Of a stretch of DNA of 64,000 bases, positions 52,338 to 64,000 are shown piece after piece. The notes under the pieces are model-generated. The model did not search any database, had not been told where the DNA came from, and worked only from the letters and a program-made list of their open reading frames with translations. Within the stretch, counting starts at the first letter, position 1, and each line of letters begins with the position of its first letter. The stretch comes from Bremerella sp. P1 (lineage in GTDB: Bacteria; Planctomycetota; Planctomycetia; Pirellulales; Pirellulaceae). Made by a program: the position numbers and the translations under genes. The stretch is taken from the NCBI RefSeq assembly GCF_028748185.1, contig NZ_CP118164.1:1302001-1366000 (forward strand). Direction: 5' to 3'.

Positions 52338-53668
52338 TACTGAGTATCCTTATCCGATTCGAGCGATTCCGAGTGGGGGTGATAAAACAACGCCACCGGA
52401 AGCATGATGATGAGGGTGAATCCAAACAAATAACAGCGTGCCAGTCCTCCCCAGATCAGAACCTGATCGAAGACTGAATACAAGAACCCTGAAAGGAAGA
52501 TCGCCAGCCAATTGGCTCGAGACATCTCGGCAATGACTTGGCCCTTCTGATCTTCCGGGGCTTTGGCTTGCAAGTAAACCTGAATTGGGACGGAAAACAT
52601 CCCTGTAAAAATACCCAACAGAACCAGCACCGGCAGGCTTCCCCATAAACCGAGCATGTGACCGTGGTGTCCGCCTGGCGTTGCCATCAGGGCCAAGCAC
52701 AACAGAATGCCCCAAGCACCGATCTGCACCAGGCGAAACTCGATCTTTCCGCTTGAGAGAACACCGGCAAGCATACATCCCAGTCCAATGCCGAGCCCAA
52801 TAGCCCCTCCGAGCCAACTGGTTTCGGTATCGCTCAATTGGAGTTGCACCTTACCCAGCGAGTTGACGGCCTGCTGTACGATTCCCGCACACAACCAGAA
52901 CATGCACGAGGCCAACAACGCCTTCAAGATCGCGTGATCCTGCATGAACAGTTCTCGCGTCTTCTTCGGGATGCCCACGGCCTGCATCGTGAACTTGGCA
53001 TCCGGCGTAGCTCGGCTTGTACGGCGAATGGGAATCGTCGTCAGGGTCCCTACGATAGCCACCAATACGCACACCAGCGAAGCAATCCAGAGATTGCCTG
53101 GTAATGAGTCACGAAGAATGCCGGCCAGCACGGTTCCAAAGATGATCGCCAGGAAGGTCGTCATCAGGAACACGCCGTTCACTTTCGGCAGATCACGCCC
53201 GTGGAATAACTCCGGTAGAATCCCATACTTGGCGGGGGCGAATAGCGTGCTTTGAAAGCCCATGAATGCCAGCACTAGCAGCAGCCCAGCCATGCCCAAC
53301 TGGTCGTACCAATAGAAAGCCGCAACGCCCAGGGCCATCGCGACGATCTCGAGCACCTTCGAGATGCGGATGATCGATGTCTTGCTGTACTTATCGGATA
53401 AGAAACCGGTCGGACCTGCGAACAGAACAAATGGCGCGGCGAAGACTACCATGGCGAGCCCTTGGTAATCGGTCCCACTACTGCCGTTCAGGGCTTGGTT
53501 CACGGCAACCAAAAGTAGTAGTTGCTTGAAGATATTGTCATTGAACGCACCAAAAAACTGGGTGGAGGTCGTCGCCCAGAAGGACGGATCCCCAGCGAGA
53601 CGATCCGGGATCGTATCGGCAACTGCACCACCGGCAGGCGATTCATAGGGATTTGAAGGCGCGTCCAT
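52337..53668 (-). CDS. MFS transporter (LplT-like)
   Basis: Twelve-helix major facilitator protein, 443 aa. The first helix QFFGAFNDNIFKQLLLLVAVNQ and the loop GFLSDKYSKTSIIRISKVLEIVAM match the lysophospholipid transporter (LplT) branch, as does APAKYGILPELF. In E. coli LplT flips lysophospholipids inward. A cytoplasmic N-tail (MDAPSNPYESPAGG) is common in planctomycete membrane proteins. It heads a tightly packed three-gene operon with SIS and ROK genes, so the cargo may instead be a sugar or glycolipid. ATG 53668 is the first good start. Confidence 0.87.
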   Translation of the reverse strand: MDAPSNPYESPAGGAVADTIPDRLAGDPSFWATTSTQFFGAFNDNIFKQLLLLVAVNQALNGSSGTDYQGLAMVVFAAPFVLFAGPTGFLSDKYSKTSIIRISKVLEIVAMALGVAAFYWYDQLGMAGLLLVLAFMGFQSTLFAPAKYGILPELFHGRDLPKVNGVFLMTTFLAIIFGTVLAGILRDSLPGNLWIASLVCVLVAIVGTLTTIPIRRTSRATPDAKFTMQAVGIPKKTRELFMQDHAILKALLASCMFWLCAGIVQQAVNSLGKVQLQLSDTETSWLGGAIGLGIGLGCMLAGVLSSGKIEFRLVQIGAWGILLCLALMATPGGHHGHMLGLWGSLPVLVLLGIFTGMFSVPIQVYLQAKAPEDQKGQVIAEMSRANWLAIFLSGFLYSVFDQVLIWGGLARCYLFGFTLIIMLPVALFYHPHSESLESDKDTQ

Positions 53669-53787
53669 GGGAGCATTATCAACACTATCGGAAAATCGTC
53701 CTAGGCGAGTGCGTATAGAAAACGCGGTGAAATGGGAGCACCTGGGTTAAATTTCTCGAAGTTTTTCCGTGAGATCGAGCTATCAGA

Positions 53788-54564
53788 TTACTTGGTAAGC
53801 AAGGTAATTCCGCCCGCCTCGATCGAATTATCGATCAATCGTCGGATATGTCGCTTGGCTCGCATGCGATGCAAAGTATCGCCCAGGCCGCTCTGAATTC
53901 TTTCCAGCCAACCTCGCATACCCGTCAAACGACGTGCTCTATGCAGTCTCAGGCTTTCGACGACTTCGTTGGCAAATGGGAAGTATTGAGCCGACGAAAA
54001 ACCAATTTCCGTTGCTAGTTCCATGAGGTGGTACGCAGGCATATCCTTTTCCGTAACGCCATACCTCTCGACCGCTTGCATCGATAGTTCTGCCGCCGCG
54101 TGCCCCTTGCCCGGCTCATGCGTCACCAGAACGCCTCCTGGCTTAAGAGCACGAAAGACAGCCTTCAGGGCAAGACGCTCATGCTCTGCATGGTGGAGTG
54201 AATCGTAGAAGCATGCGGCATCGAATTCTTCATCGAAGTCGAGTGACTCGTAGTCACTAACGAAAAAGCTGACCGAGTCGGCGCGAAAGCGTTCTTTGTT
54301 CGCTATGGCAGCCTGAATCATGTTCGGAGCAATATCTTGCCCAACCACGTCGTACCCCATCATGGCAAAAAAGCACGACGTCCATCCGGTACCGCAGCCC
54401 AAATCCAGTAGCCGCGCCGGCGGATCAGGCAACAGATTTCGCATCATGCCGATATCGCACAGATGCCGCCCTTTGTAATCGACTGAAAAAGGCTTGTTCG
54501 CGAGACGAGTTTTTCCCTTTTCGTCCAAATCTCGCAAGTAGGTCAGTTCCCCAGATTTTCCCAT
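53788..54564 (-). CDS. Class I SAM-dependent methyltransferase
   Basis: Rossmann-type methyltransferase, 258 aa. Motif I LLDLGCGTGWTSCFFAMMG binds SAM, followed by motif II VVGQDIAPNMIQAA and motif III/post I DAACFYDSLHHAEHERLALKAVFRALKPGGVLVTHEPG, which places it among small-molecule or lipid methyltransferases of the UbiE type. The C-terminal 90 residues (LRLHRARRLTGMRGWLERI...) are basic and may contact a polar-head or nucleic acid substrate. ATG 54564 has GGAG upstream; a GTG at 54576 is possible. No gene partner indicates a substrate. Substrate unknown. Confidence 0.88.
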   Translation of the reverse strand: MGKSGELTYLRDLDEKGKTRLANKPFSVDYKGRHLCDIGMMRNLLPDPPARLLDLGCGTGWTSCFFAMMGYDVVGQDIAPNMIQAAIANKERFRADSVSFFVSDYESLDFDEEFDAACFYDSLHHAEHERLALKAVFRALKPGGVLVTHEPGKGHAAAELSMQAVERYGVTEKDMPAYHLMELATEIGFSSAQYFPFANEVVESLRLHRARRLTGMRGWLERIQSGLGDTLHRMRAKRHIRRLIDNSIEAGGITLLTK

Positions 54565-54633
54565 TGAGACACCCACTCCGTGATCGCTTCTTGCGAGAAA
54601 ACGTTATGACTTACCCAGCCTGCGAGCCGTAAT

Positions 54634-54665
54634 AAAAAACGCGGCCCATAAACATGGACCGCGTT
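54634..54665 (-). terminator. Rho-independent terminator of thiC
   Basis: Minus strand AACGCGG-T-CCAT / ATGG-G-CCGCGTT, eleven pairs with one internal mismatch, loop GTTT, then TTTTTATT, about 55 nt after the thiC stop. Confidence 0.85.
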
Positions 54666-54720
54666 AAATATCCGCCAGATTCTTTACTGCCAAGGCTCTG
54701 CCGAGACAGAAAGGAAATCG

Positions 54721-56073
<1,353 letters not shown>

Positions 56074-56074
56074 T

Positions 56075-56089
56075 CAGGCCGCCGGCCTG
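56075..56089 (-). repeat. Hairpin CAGGCC-GGC-GGCCTG before thiC
   Basis: Perfect 6-bp stem with a 3-nt loop, 20 nt upstream of the thiC start and just 5' of its ribosome site. It could affect translation initiation; no wider riboswitch structure was recognised. Confidence 0.45.
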
Positions 56090-56229
56090 TTTCGCGTGAC
56101 GCGGTTTTAAGTCGTAACCGCTGATTTTTGAAGGCTTTCGCTGAGAGATTCATGGTATCGAGTCCCCCTAGCGTGTCAATCTGGCAGAGGGGCCAACCTG
56201 GGGGCAAGTACCCTGTTTTCGCCCGAAAA

Positions 56230-57579
56230 TCATAGGGTTTTCAGATACTCAAGGAGGTCCTCTTTTTCCCGCTCACTCAGCACATTGGGGAAGTCGTGCC
56301 CTGCCGCACTTTTACCGAACCGGGACGTATCAAAGACTTCGCGTCGATCAATCGAAGAAAGTCCGCGAGGGACTTCATCGAGTACTTCGACCGAAATGCC
56401 CATGTGCTGGTGATCGTATTCGAGGTTCTTCCACCGCCAAACTTGGGGTCGCTTGTCTGGGTGTAGTAAATGCCACAGCGTGGGAACCGATCCGTTATGC
56501 AGATAAGGAGCCGTGGCCCACAAGCCATCCAGCGGCGGAGCGACATAGCCCTCGGGATCGGCGATTAAGCCCTCTTGCTCCCCATAGGTATTGAACCAGC
56601 TCTTACCGTACCCTTCGCGATGCTCTGGCGTGAGTGAGTCGAGACGGGCTCGGTCGGTCTTCACCACATCAATCGGCACCATGCGTTCTGGGTACTCAGC
56701 CTTTTCGCCGTAGGTGCCATGACATTCACTGCAATGATTATGAAACACCAATCGCCCTTGGTCCGCCTTGGCTTGATCGATAGACCCAGAGTACTTCGGG
56801 GCTTCAAGCGAACTTAGAAAAGCGTATACATCGCGGAAGTCGTCTTCACGATCTCGAAAGGCCTGGGCCTTGTTTTCCTTGACGAGCGTGAATTGAAGCA
56901 GCCCTCGATGTCCTTTGGGTGCAAAGCCATCAAGATAGATGTTTTCCTTCTTGGCAAAGTGCCACCATGGCGGAGGCTCCATATCGTGATGCAACATCTT
57001 AGGAAAGCTGGCCCCAGGCACGATATTCAGATCAGCATCTCGCAGCGACAGCAAGGCCACCCCGAAGTTCACCGCATTTGTCGTTCCCTTGTTATTCCCC
57101 ATCGGAAACACGAGCGAACTGTAGTCGGTCGGCACTAACTTTTTGCCAAGCAGCGCCTTGGTCAGGCGGATCTCGTCGGTGATTCCGGCGAAGTCGAAAC
57201 GGTTGTTAGGCAGGCCCGGAATCGTCTTGCTGTCGACTTGTCCTCCATGGCACGAAAAGCAGTTGAGCGTCCAATTTCCTTTTTTATCGACCACATACTG
57301 GAGTGGCTTGGTTGGGTCCTCCGGCCGCCCCGTCAGCCCATACCGCTCAAACGCCATCTGCCGCCGCACGTCCGCGTCGGCACTTTCTGCCTTTTCGCGA
57401 AGGGCTTTCGGCCAGACCTTCCAGACGTTGTCAAAGGTCTCCTGATCGAAGTAGGGAGGCAAATAGGTCGTATTGATCAGATGATCATATCCGGCCTGCG
57501 GATCGGGCACGCGGTCCTCAGCGTGCACGATGCACGGCAAAAAAATCGCGATCAGAACAGCGAAAAATCGCTCCATCAT
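56230..57579 (-). CDS. Exported di-haem cytochrome c (peroxidase-like)
   Basis: Secreted c-type cytochrome with two haem sites: CFSCH (about residue 107) and CSECH (about 283). A signal peptide (MERFFAVLIAIFLPCIVHAEDR) precedes them. The second domain, ending PPLDGLWATAPYLHNGSVPTLWHLL, has the 'PYLHNGSVPTL' wording of the bacterial di-haem cytochrome c peroxidase/MauG group. The last 40 residues are FGKSAAGHDFPNVLSEREKEDLLEYLKTL, again typical. Length is 449 aa. Haem attachment would need the CcsA/ResB pair found at 11007-17269. Electron donor and substrate are unknown. Translation starts at ATG 57579 or 57576. Confidence 0.9.
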   Translation of the reverse strand: MMERFFAVLIAIFLPCIVHAEDRVPDPQAGYDHLINTTYLPPYFDQETFDNVWKVWPKALREKAESADADVRRQMAFERYGLTGRPEDPTKPLQYVVDKKGNWTLNCFSCHGGQVDSKTIPGLPNNRFDFAGITDEIRLTKALLGKKLVPTDYSSLVFPMGNNKGTTNAVNFGVALLSLRDADLNIVPGASFPKMLHHDMEPPPWWHFAKKENIYLDGFAPKGHRGLLQFTLVKENKAQAFRDREDDFRDVYAFLSSLEAPKYSGSIDQAKADQGRLVFHNHCSECHGTYGEKAEYPERMVPIDVVKTDRARLDSLTPEHREGYGKSWFNTYGEQEGLIADPEGYVAPPLDGLWATAPYLHNGSVPTLWHLLHPDKRPQVWRWKNLEYDHQHMGISVEVLDEVPRGLSSIDRREVFDTSRFGKSAAGHDFPNVLSEREKEDLLEYLKTL

Positions 57580-57779
57580 GAAATCTCAGCAGGGATCAAA
57601 CTAGCAGGACCATACCCGTTGTTTGCACAACATATTACCGGGAACCGCAGACCTTGTAGCTGGGCAACGGTGTCTCTGATTATAGAAAGCCAAGCGATGA
57701 ATCGGCCAGTTTACCAGCCAGCCCCTTGCCATTCCTCTTCCCGACAACCACATTACATGGCTCAAAGGGGATCGCTGAA

Positions 57780-59033
57780 TTGAGTGAAACGAAGACGTCA
57801 TTCCGAGCCGATGTGGCCATTGTTGGTGGTGGTGCGGCCGGACTGTTTGCTGCTATTTGGGCTGCTAGAACCAATCCTAATCGCCGAATCGTCATTCTAG
57901 ACGGGGCGAAAAGGATTGGAGCCAAGATACTCATTGCTGGGGGAGGCCGCTGCAATGTGACCAACGAGAAGGTCACCCCAAGCGACTTTTCCGGGAGCTC
58001 GCCGAACGCGATCAAAAAGATCCTCGGTCGATTCACCCAGCCCCAAACGATCGAGTTCTTTGCCGAATTAGGCGTCAAGTTGAAACGGGAACCAACCGGC
58101 AAGCTGTTTCCCACGACGGACAAAGCTCGAACGGTCCTCGATGCGATGCTGGCCGAGATCGAACGCCTGGGGGTTAAGATTTTCTTGAATCACCGCGTCG
58201 AAAACATTCGTCCCCCCTCCGAAGTCGACAAGCGATCCGAATTCGAGATTACCGGTCCCTGGGGACACTTAGTCGCCCCGAAGGTAATCCTGGCAACCGG
58301 TGGCAAAAGCGTTCCGCAAACCGGCAGCGATGGACACGGTCTGGAAATCGTACGCCGCGTGGGGCATGAGTTGACGCCCAAGATTTTCCCTGCCCTGGTT
58401 CCTTTGCAACTGGCCGATGGCGATCCGCTGAAGCAGCTTTCCGGTATCTCGCTGCCGGCCATGCTTCAGCTAACCGAGACCAGCGGAAAACGAATCGAAA
58501 CAATTCAAGGCGATCTGCTGCTCACCCACAAAGGCTTATCGGGACCGGCCGTGCTGGACATGAGCCGTCACTGGATCGCCGCTTGCGACGAGCGACAGGT
58601 ATGTCTGAGCGTCCGTTGGCTGCCCGAGATCAACGAGGAAGCCTTACAGGCCGATCTCCAGTCGCTCGGACGGCGTTCCATCCGTGGCTATCTACGCGAG
58701 CTTCTGCCTGACCGGCTCGTCGATCATCTACTAAGCTTTGCCGAGATTCCGCCCGAGCAAACAGGCGTTGATCTGGCAAAGACGCAGCGCAAGAGCCTCG
58801 TAACAGCCGTCTGTAACTACCCGCTTGAGGTCACGGGAACGCTGGGCTTCAAGGTCGCTGAAGTCACCGCCGGGGGCGTGCCGTTGTCGCAGATCGAACT
58901 CAAGACAATGCAATCCCGCATCGTGCCTGGACTGCACATGTGCGGTGAGATCTGCGATGTCGACGGACGCATTGGCGGGTTCAATTTTCAATGGGCCTGG
59001 TCGAGCGGCTACGTCGCTGGTGTTTCTGTCTGA
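57780..59033 (+). CDS. HI0933/YhiN-type NAD(P)/FAD-dependent oxidoreductase
   Basis: Flavoprotein with FAD-binding VAIVGGGAAGLFAAIWAAR (N-terminal Rossmann), AGGGRCNVTNEKV and a C-terminal FAD segment GEICDVDGRIGGFNFQWAWSSGYVAG, the three landmarks of the HI0933 family. These proteins contain an inserted swivelling domain (about 190-330), and their physiological role is unknown. The start is probably TTG 57780, which has AAAGGGG (57764-57770) 9 nt upstream; the frame is open to TTG 57726, which has no ribosome site. Length is 417 aa. It is divergent from the cytochrome gene and 81 nt upstream of the LRR gene. Confidence 0.9.
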   Translation: MSETKTSFRADVAIVGGGAAGLFAAIWAARTNPNRRIVILDGAKRIGAKILIAGGGRCNVTNEKVTPSDFSGSSPNAIKKILGRFTQPQTIEFFAELGVKLKREPTGKLFPTTDKARTVLDAMLAEIERLGVKIFLNHRVENIRPPSEVDKRSEFEITGPWGHLVAPKVILATGGKSVPQTGSDGHGLEIVRRVGHELTPKIFPALVPLQLADGDPLKQLSGISLPAMLQLTETSGKRIETIQGDLLLTHKGLSGPAVLDMSRHWIAACDERQVCLSVRWLPEINEEALQADLQSLGRRSIRGYLRELLPDRLVDHLLSFAEIPPEQTGVDLAKTQRKSLVTAVCNYPLEVTGTLGFKVAEVTAGGVPLSQIELKTMQSRIVPGLHMCGEICDVDGRIGGFNFQWAWSSGYVAGVSV

Positions 59034-59064
59034 AATCCCAGTGCCGCGAAAACGGGAAACGCGA

Positions 59065-59070
59065 TAGAAT
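59065..59070 (+). promoter_or_regulatory. TAGAAT, candidate -10 box for the LRR gene
   Basis: TAGAAT in GCGATAGAATAGGGG, 44 nt before ATG 59115, the fifth occurrence of this hexamer in a plus-strand leader of the window. No good -35 box. Confidence 0.3.
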
Positions 59071-59114
59071 AGGGGCTGCCCCGCGCGATTTGCTTCTGCA
59101 GAGGACCCTCGATC

Positions 59115-60188
59115 ATGCGTCTATCCCCCCTTCTCCTACTTTGTACCTTGGTGATTGGCTGCACCTCAGGCAGTACGTCATCGCCTTCCCAGCCCACGGC
59201 CCAAGGCCCCACGCAAGACGAACGTGCCGCCGAGGCGATGCTCGTTAATGCCGGGGCACGCATCGATAAGGACGCCAGCGGCGCGGTTGTTCTCGTCGAC
59301 TTCTCGGGGAAACCGATCGACGAGAACCTCATGAAGCGTATCGGCACACTACCCAAACTGCAAAAGCTGCTTCTGCGAGGCTGCCCTGTCGATAACGCGA
59401 TGCTGAAAGAGGTTGGCTCACCGAAGGACCTACAAGTGCTCGACCTGCGAGAAACACAGGTCACCGGCACCGCCCTGGAACAGATCTGCCAATGCACCCA
59501 GCTGAAGAATCTGCAGTTTCGTGGCAACCCGATCACTGATGCCGATCTCAAGCACGTCGGGCGACTCACGGAACTGAAAGTCTTGGGGTTGGATGAAACG
59601 GCCGTTGAAGGAGCAACCCTTGAGAGCCTGGCCGGACTGAAACAGCTGGAAGAACTGTACTTGTTCGGAGCCCCGTTCAAGGAAGCGAACCTGGCCAAGC
59701 TGGCCCCATTTACAAAACTGAAACGCATTCGCTTGCGAGGTACGAAGATTGACGGGAGTAGCTTCGAGGCACTCGCCGAGCTCACCGCACTGGAAGATCT
59801 CGACGTCAGTGAAACCAATTTCAGCGATGCGGCCGTCGCGCATCTGCTTGAGCACAACGGCCTGAAGAAACTCAATCTCTGGGCAACCAAGATCACCGAC
59901 CAGTCGTTGCCCAACGTGGCCCAGCTGACCTCGCTCGAGTGGCTTAACCTCGACCGAAACTCGATCGGAGATGCGCAGATCGAAGAGCTGACCAAGCTTC
60001 CCAACGTCACCTGGTTGCATCTCGGCTCCACCGCGTTGACGAACGATGGTCTGCAGAAGCTTGCGCCCATGACGCAACTCAAAACGCTGATCGTCACCCG
60101 TACAGGCGTTACCGGTGAAGGAGCTGCCCAGCTGGCTACAAAACTGCCAGAAACTGAAATCCAGCACGTTTACATGCCGGAAAACTAG
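59115..60188 (+). CDS. Leucine-rich-repeat lipoprotein
   Basis: Exported LRR protein: signal peptide ending LLCTLVIGC (Cys16, lipidation site), then a Ser/Thr/Pro linker and about 11 leucine-rich repeats of 22-26 residues from about 60 to 345, for example LQKLLLRGCPVDNAMLKEV, LKVLGLDETAVEGATLESL, LKKLNLWATKITDQSL and LEWLNLDRNSIGDAQIEEL. The repeat style (LxxLxLxxTxITDxxLxxL) is the cysteine-free 'GALA/planctomycete' type used for binding protein partners. Length is 357 aa. The likely place is the periplasm or cell surface, anchored by lipid. The ligand is unknown. LspA at 38033 would process it. Confidence 0.92.
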   Translation: MRLSPLLLLCTLVIGCTSGSTSSPSQPTAQGPTQDERAAEAMLVNAGARIDKDASGAVVLVDFSGKPIDENLMKRIGTLPKLQKLLLRGCPVDNAMLKEVGSPKDLQVLDLRETQVTGTALEQICQCTQLKNLQFRGNPITDADLKHVGRLTELKVLGLDETAVEGATLESLAGLKQLEELYLFGAPFKEANLAKLAPFTKLKRIRLRGTKIDGSSFEALAELTALEDLDVSETNFSDAAVAHLLEHNGLKKLNLWATKITDQSLPNVAQLTSLEWLNLDRNSIGDAQIEELTKLPNVTWLHLGSTALTNDGLQKLAPMTQLKTLIVTRTGVTGEGAAQLATKLPETEIQHVYMPEN

Positions 60189-60506
60189 ACCAATCAAAGC
60201 CATGGCGGGCCACACCTTTTGAGGGAATTCAACCTTCGCTATTCCCTGTGACCGATAGAACCGTTACCAGCGGTCTCTTTCTCTTCCGCACGCCGCTTTT
60301 GGGCTGCTTTGACGTCACTAGTCATTCCCTCCACAAGCACATTTCGATGCTATAGTTTCACCGACCGGCAAGAGGTGAAGCGCAAGTGGAAGTTGCGCAG
60401 GGCAGCCCGTCGGTTCTAATCGCTAGTAATCACGACTATCGAGTCGCTTGGAGAAGACCGCTCGGTCTCCCTCTCGACCGGAAACTTGAGAAGACGCCAG
60501 GGAAGT
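60189..60506. other. Intergenic region with a hairpin-rich leader
   Basis: 318 bases upstream of the CBS gene. It includes hairpin GCGCAA/TTGCGC (60380-60398) nested within arms CCGACCGGC (60361-60369) and GCCCGTCGG (60405-60413, one mismatch), and a TATAGT at about 60351. It may be a structured leader; nothing matches a known riboswitch. Confidence 0.45.
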
Positions 60507-61334
60507 ATGACCGCTATCGAAACGATCTCGAAGCAATTACAGGGGAACGTCAAAGACGTGATGTCGATCAAGGTCCATACTGCGACCGTAGGCACGCACG
60601 TCAATATTGTCGCTGACCTGATGGCTCGTTATTCGTTACGACGCGTGGTGGTCGTCGATAATACCAAGCAAGTCTTGGGCGTCGTTTCCCAACGCGATAT
60701 CGTTCGTGCGCTGATGAGCGCCATGAAGCCGGAGGGTCAGGAAGTCACCCACAAGCGTGTGGAACAACTGATCAGCATCGAGAAGCCAATCACGGTCGGC
60801 CCCGACATTCCACTAGCCCGCGCCGCTTACGTGCTCGCCACCAACAAAATTGGCTGTCTGCCGGTGGTTGATGAACACAATACGCTGGTCGGCGTGCTTT
60901 CGATTTCCGACATCATTCAGTACTTGGCCGAAGATAACGTCGAAGGCATGGAAACAGCCTTCCAGATGTATTCGCCGCGGAATGATGCCAAGACCCGCAG
61001 TCCCGCTTACGTTCGAAAGATGAATGGCGACCTCGTCATTCCGCTGAAGAACATCGAGAACAAGCGAGCCCGGATGGATTACGCCGTGCTCGGCTACGAT
61101 CCACCGACCGGGCGAATCTTGATCAAGTTCGTCCGTGCGACCGCCGATGAAGCGATCGCCACGAAAGTTCAAGACGACAACCTGATCATTCCCGCCAAAG
61201 GCTTCGTTCGTCACTTCAGCTTGATTGGCAAGGTCGCCGCCTTCGACGTGACCGACCACAACCAGAGCAAGTTCCTCGTGCTTTCGCCGAAGAACTCAGG
61301 CTCAGGCAACGTCAACGCAGTTGGCACAACCTAA
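60507..61334 (+). CDS. Two-CBS-domain protein with C-terminal extension
   Basis: Residues about 15-75 and 85-145 are CBS domains, which pair to bind adenine nucleotides: VKDVMSIKVHTATVGTHVNIVADLMARYSLRRVVVVDNTKQVLGVVSQRDIVRALM and the second ending GVLSISDIIQYLAEDN. The C-terminal 120 residues (RNDAKTRSPAYVRKMNGDLVIPLKNIENKRARMDYAVLGYDPPTGRILIKF...) form a separate beta-rich domain I do not recognise. ATG 60507 follows AGGGAA closely; the frame extends seven codons upstream. Length is 275 aa. It probably responds to AMP/ATP level; effector unknown. It ends 3 nt from the convergent metH stop. Confidence 0.88.
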   Translation: MTAIETISKQLQGNVKDVMSIKVHTATVGTHVNIVADLMARYSLRRVVVVDNTKQVLGVVSQRDIVRALMSAMKPEGQEVTHKRVEQLISIEKPITVGPDIPLARAAYVLATNKIGCLPVVDEHNTLVGVLSISDIIQYLAEDNVEGMETAFQMYSPRNDAKTRSPAYVRKMNGDLVIPLKNIENKRARMDYAVLGYDPPTGRILIKFVRATADEAIATKVQDDNLIIPAKGFVRHFSLIGKVAAFDVTDHNQSKFLVLSPKNSGSGNVNAVGTT

Positions 61335-61337
61335 CGG

Positions 61338-64000
<2,663 letters not shown>

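Noticed and set aside
59009-60097. 362-codon open frame opposite the LRR gene
   Set aside because: Antisense shadow of leucine-rich repeats. The plus strand has a signal peptide, lipobox and repeats.
60418-60431. AATCGCTAGTAATC, identical to a conserved stretch near the 3' end of 16S rRNA
   Set aside because: The match is 14 bases and the sequence on both sides has no rRNA similarity. Treated as chance.

Overview
The window looks like a piece of a Planctomycetes chromosome, most likely a marine Pirellulaceae (Blastopirellula/Bremerella/Rhodopirellula-like). The reasons are a DUF1559 pseudopilin-like protein next to a small 'transthyretin-like' lipoprotein, a DUF1080 protein, two Cys-type sulfatases, very long ResB and CcsA proteins, a di-haem cytochrome, an HTH protein with a long Asp/Ser-rich region, and many short 'orphan' operons with moderate-to-high GC. 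This is inference from gene content; no rRNA is present. No phage, IS element, integron or CRISPR array was seen. The window reads as core chromosome.

Layout. 1-2521: end of a multi-PAS sensor kinase. 2534-6913: an exported GDPD phosphodiesterase, a 55-residue SEC-C protein, a two-gene RNA-repair cassette (RNA ligase plus HD/polynucleotide kinase, ATGA overlap) and a Tat-exported EEP-family hydrolase. 7029-10951: tRNA-Glu(CUC), an SBF-like transporter, divergent aroC and an AsmA-like anchored protein. 11007-17269: a System II cytochrome c maturation operon (resB then ccsA, GTGA overlap); ResB carries what looks like a six-bladed YWTD propeller. 17707-19477: a membrane-tethered HTH protein and a small exported protein. 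20033-24176: an ExbB/MotA-type channel with two ExbD-like partners, all joined by GTGA overlaps; one partner lacks the proton-carrying Asp. 24261-29183: bioA with a glutamine amidotransferase, then a CPCS thioredoxin-like protein with a histidine-rich membrane hybrid kinase. 29180-31887: an APC permease, then a full-length SAM hydrolase (DUF62) with a stand-alone copy of its C-terminal domain. 31927-35985: gatC-gatA-gatB (Gln-tRNA made by transamidation) and rpmB. 36086-39028: an IMPase-like phosphatase, an Rrf2 regulator without Fe-S cysteines, and lspA overlapping a TraR/DksA gene that sits behind a palindromic candidate operator. 39349-43330: thrC, dapB, an HhH (endonuclease III-like) protein and a DUF1080 protein. 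43430-48397: two sulfatases flanking a lipoprotein/DUF1559 pair. 48602-50769: a soluble PAS-PAS chemoreceptor, a perfect 15-bp hairpin and two small unknown genes. 50770-53668: a tightly coupled MFS-SIS-ROK operon in which the ROK protein has lost its zinc motif. 53788-64000: a methyltransferase, thiC, a di-haem cytochrome, an HI0933-type flavoprotein, an LRR lipoprotein, a CBS protein and the C-terminal three quarters of metH.

The strongest candidates for unusual biology are the asymmetric ExbB/ExbD/ExbD-like motor operon, the RNA-repair cassette, the propeller-bearing ResB, the stand-alone DUF62 C-terminal domain, and the CPCS-protein/histidine-rich sensor kinase pair. All calls come from reading the sequence without database searches. 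Transmembrane and domain borders are approximate.
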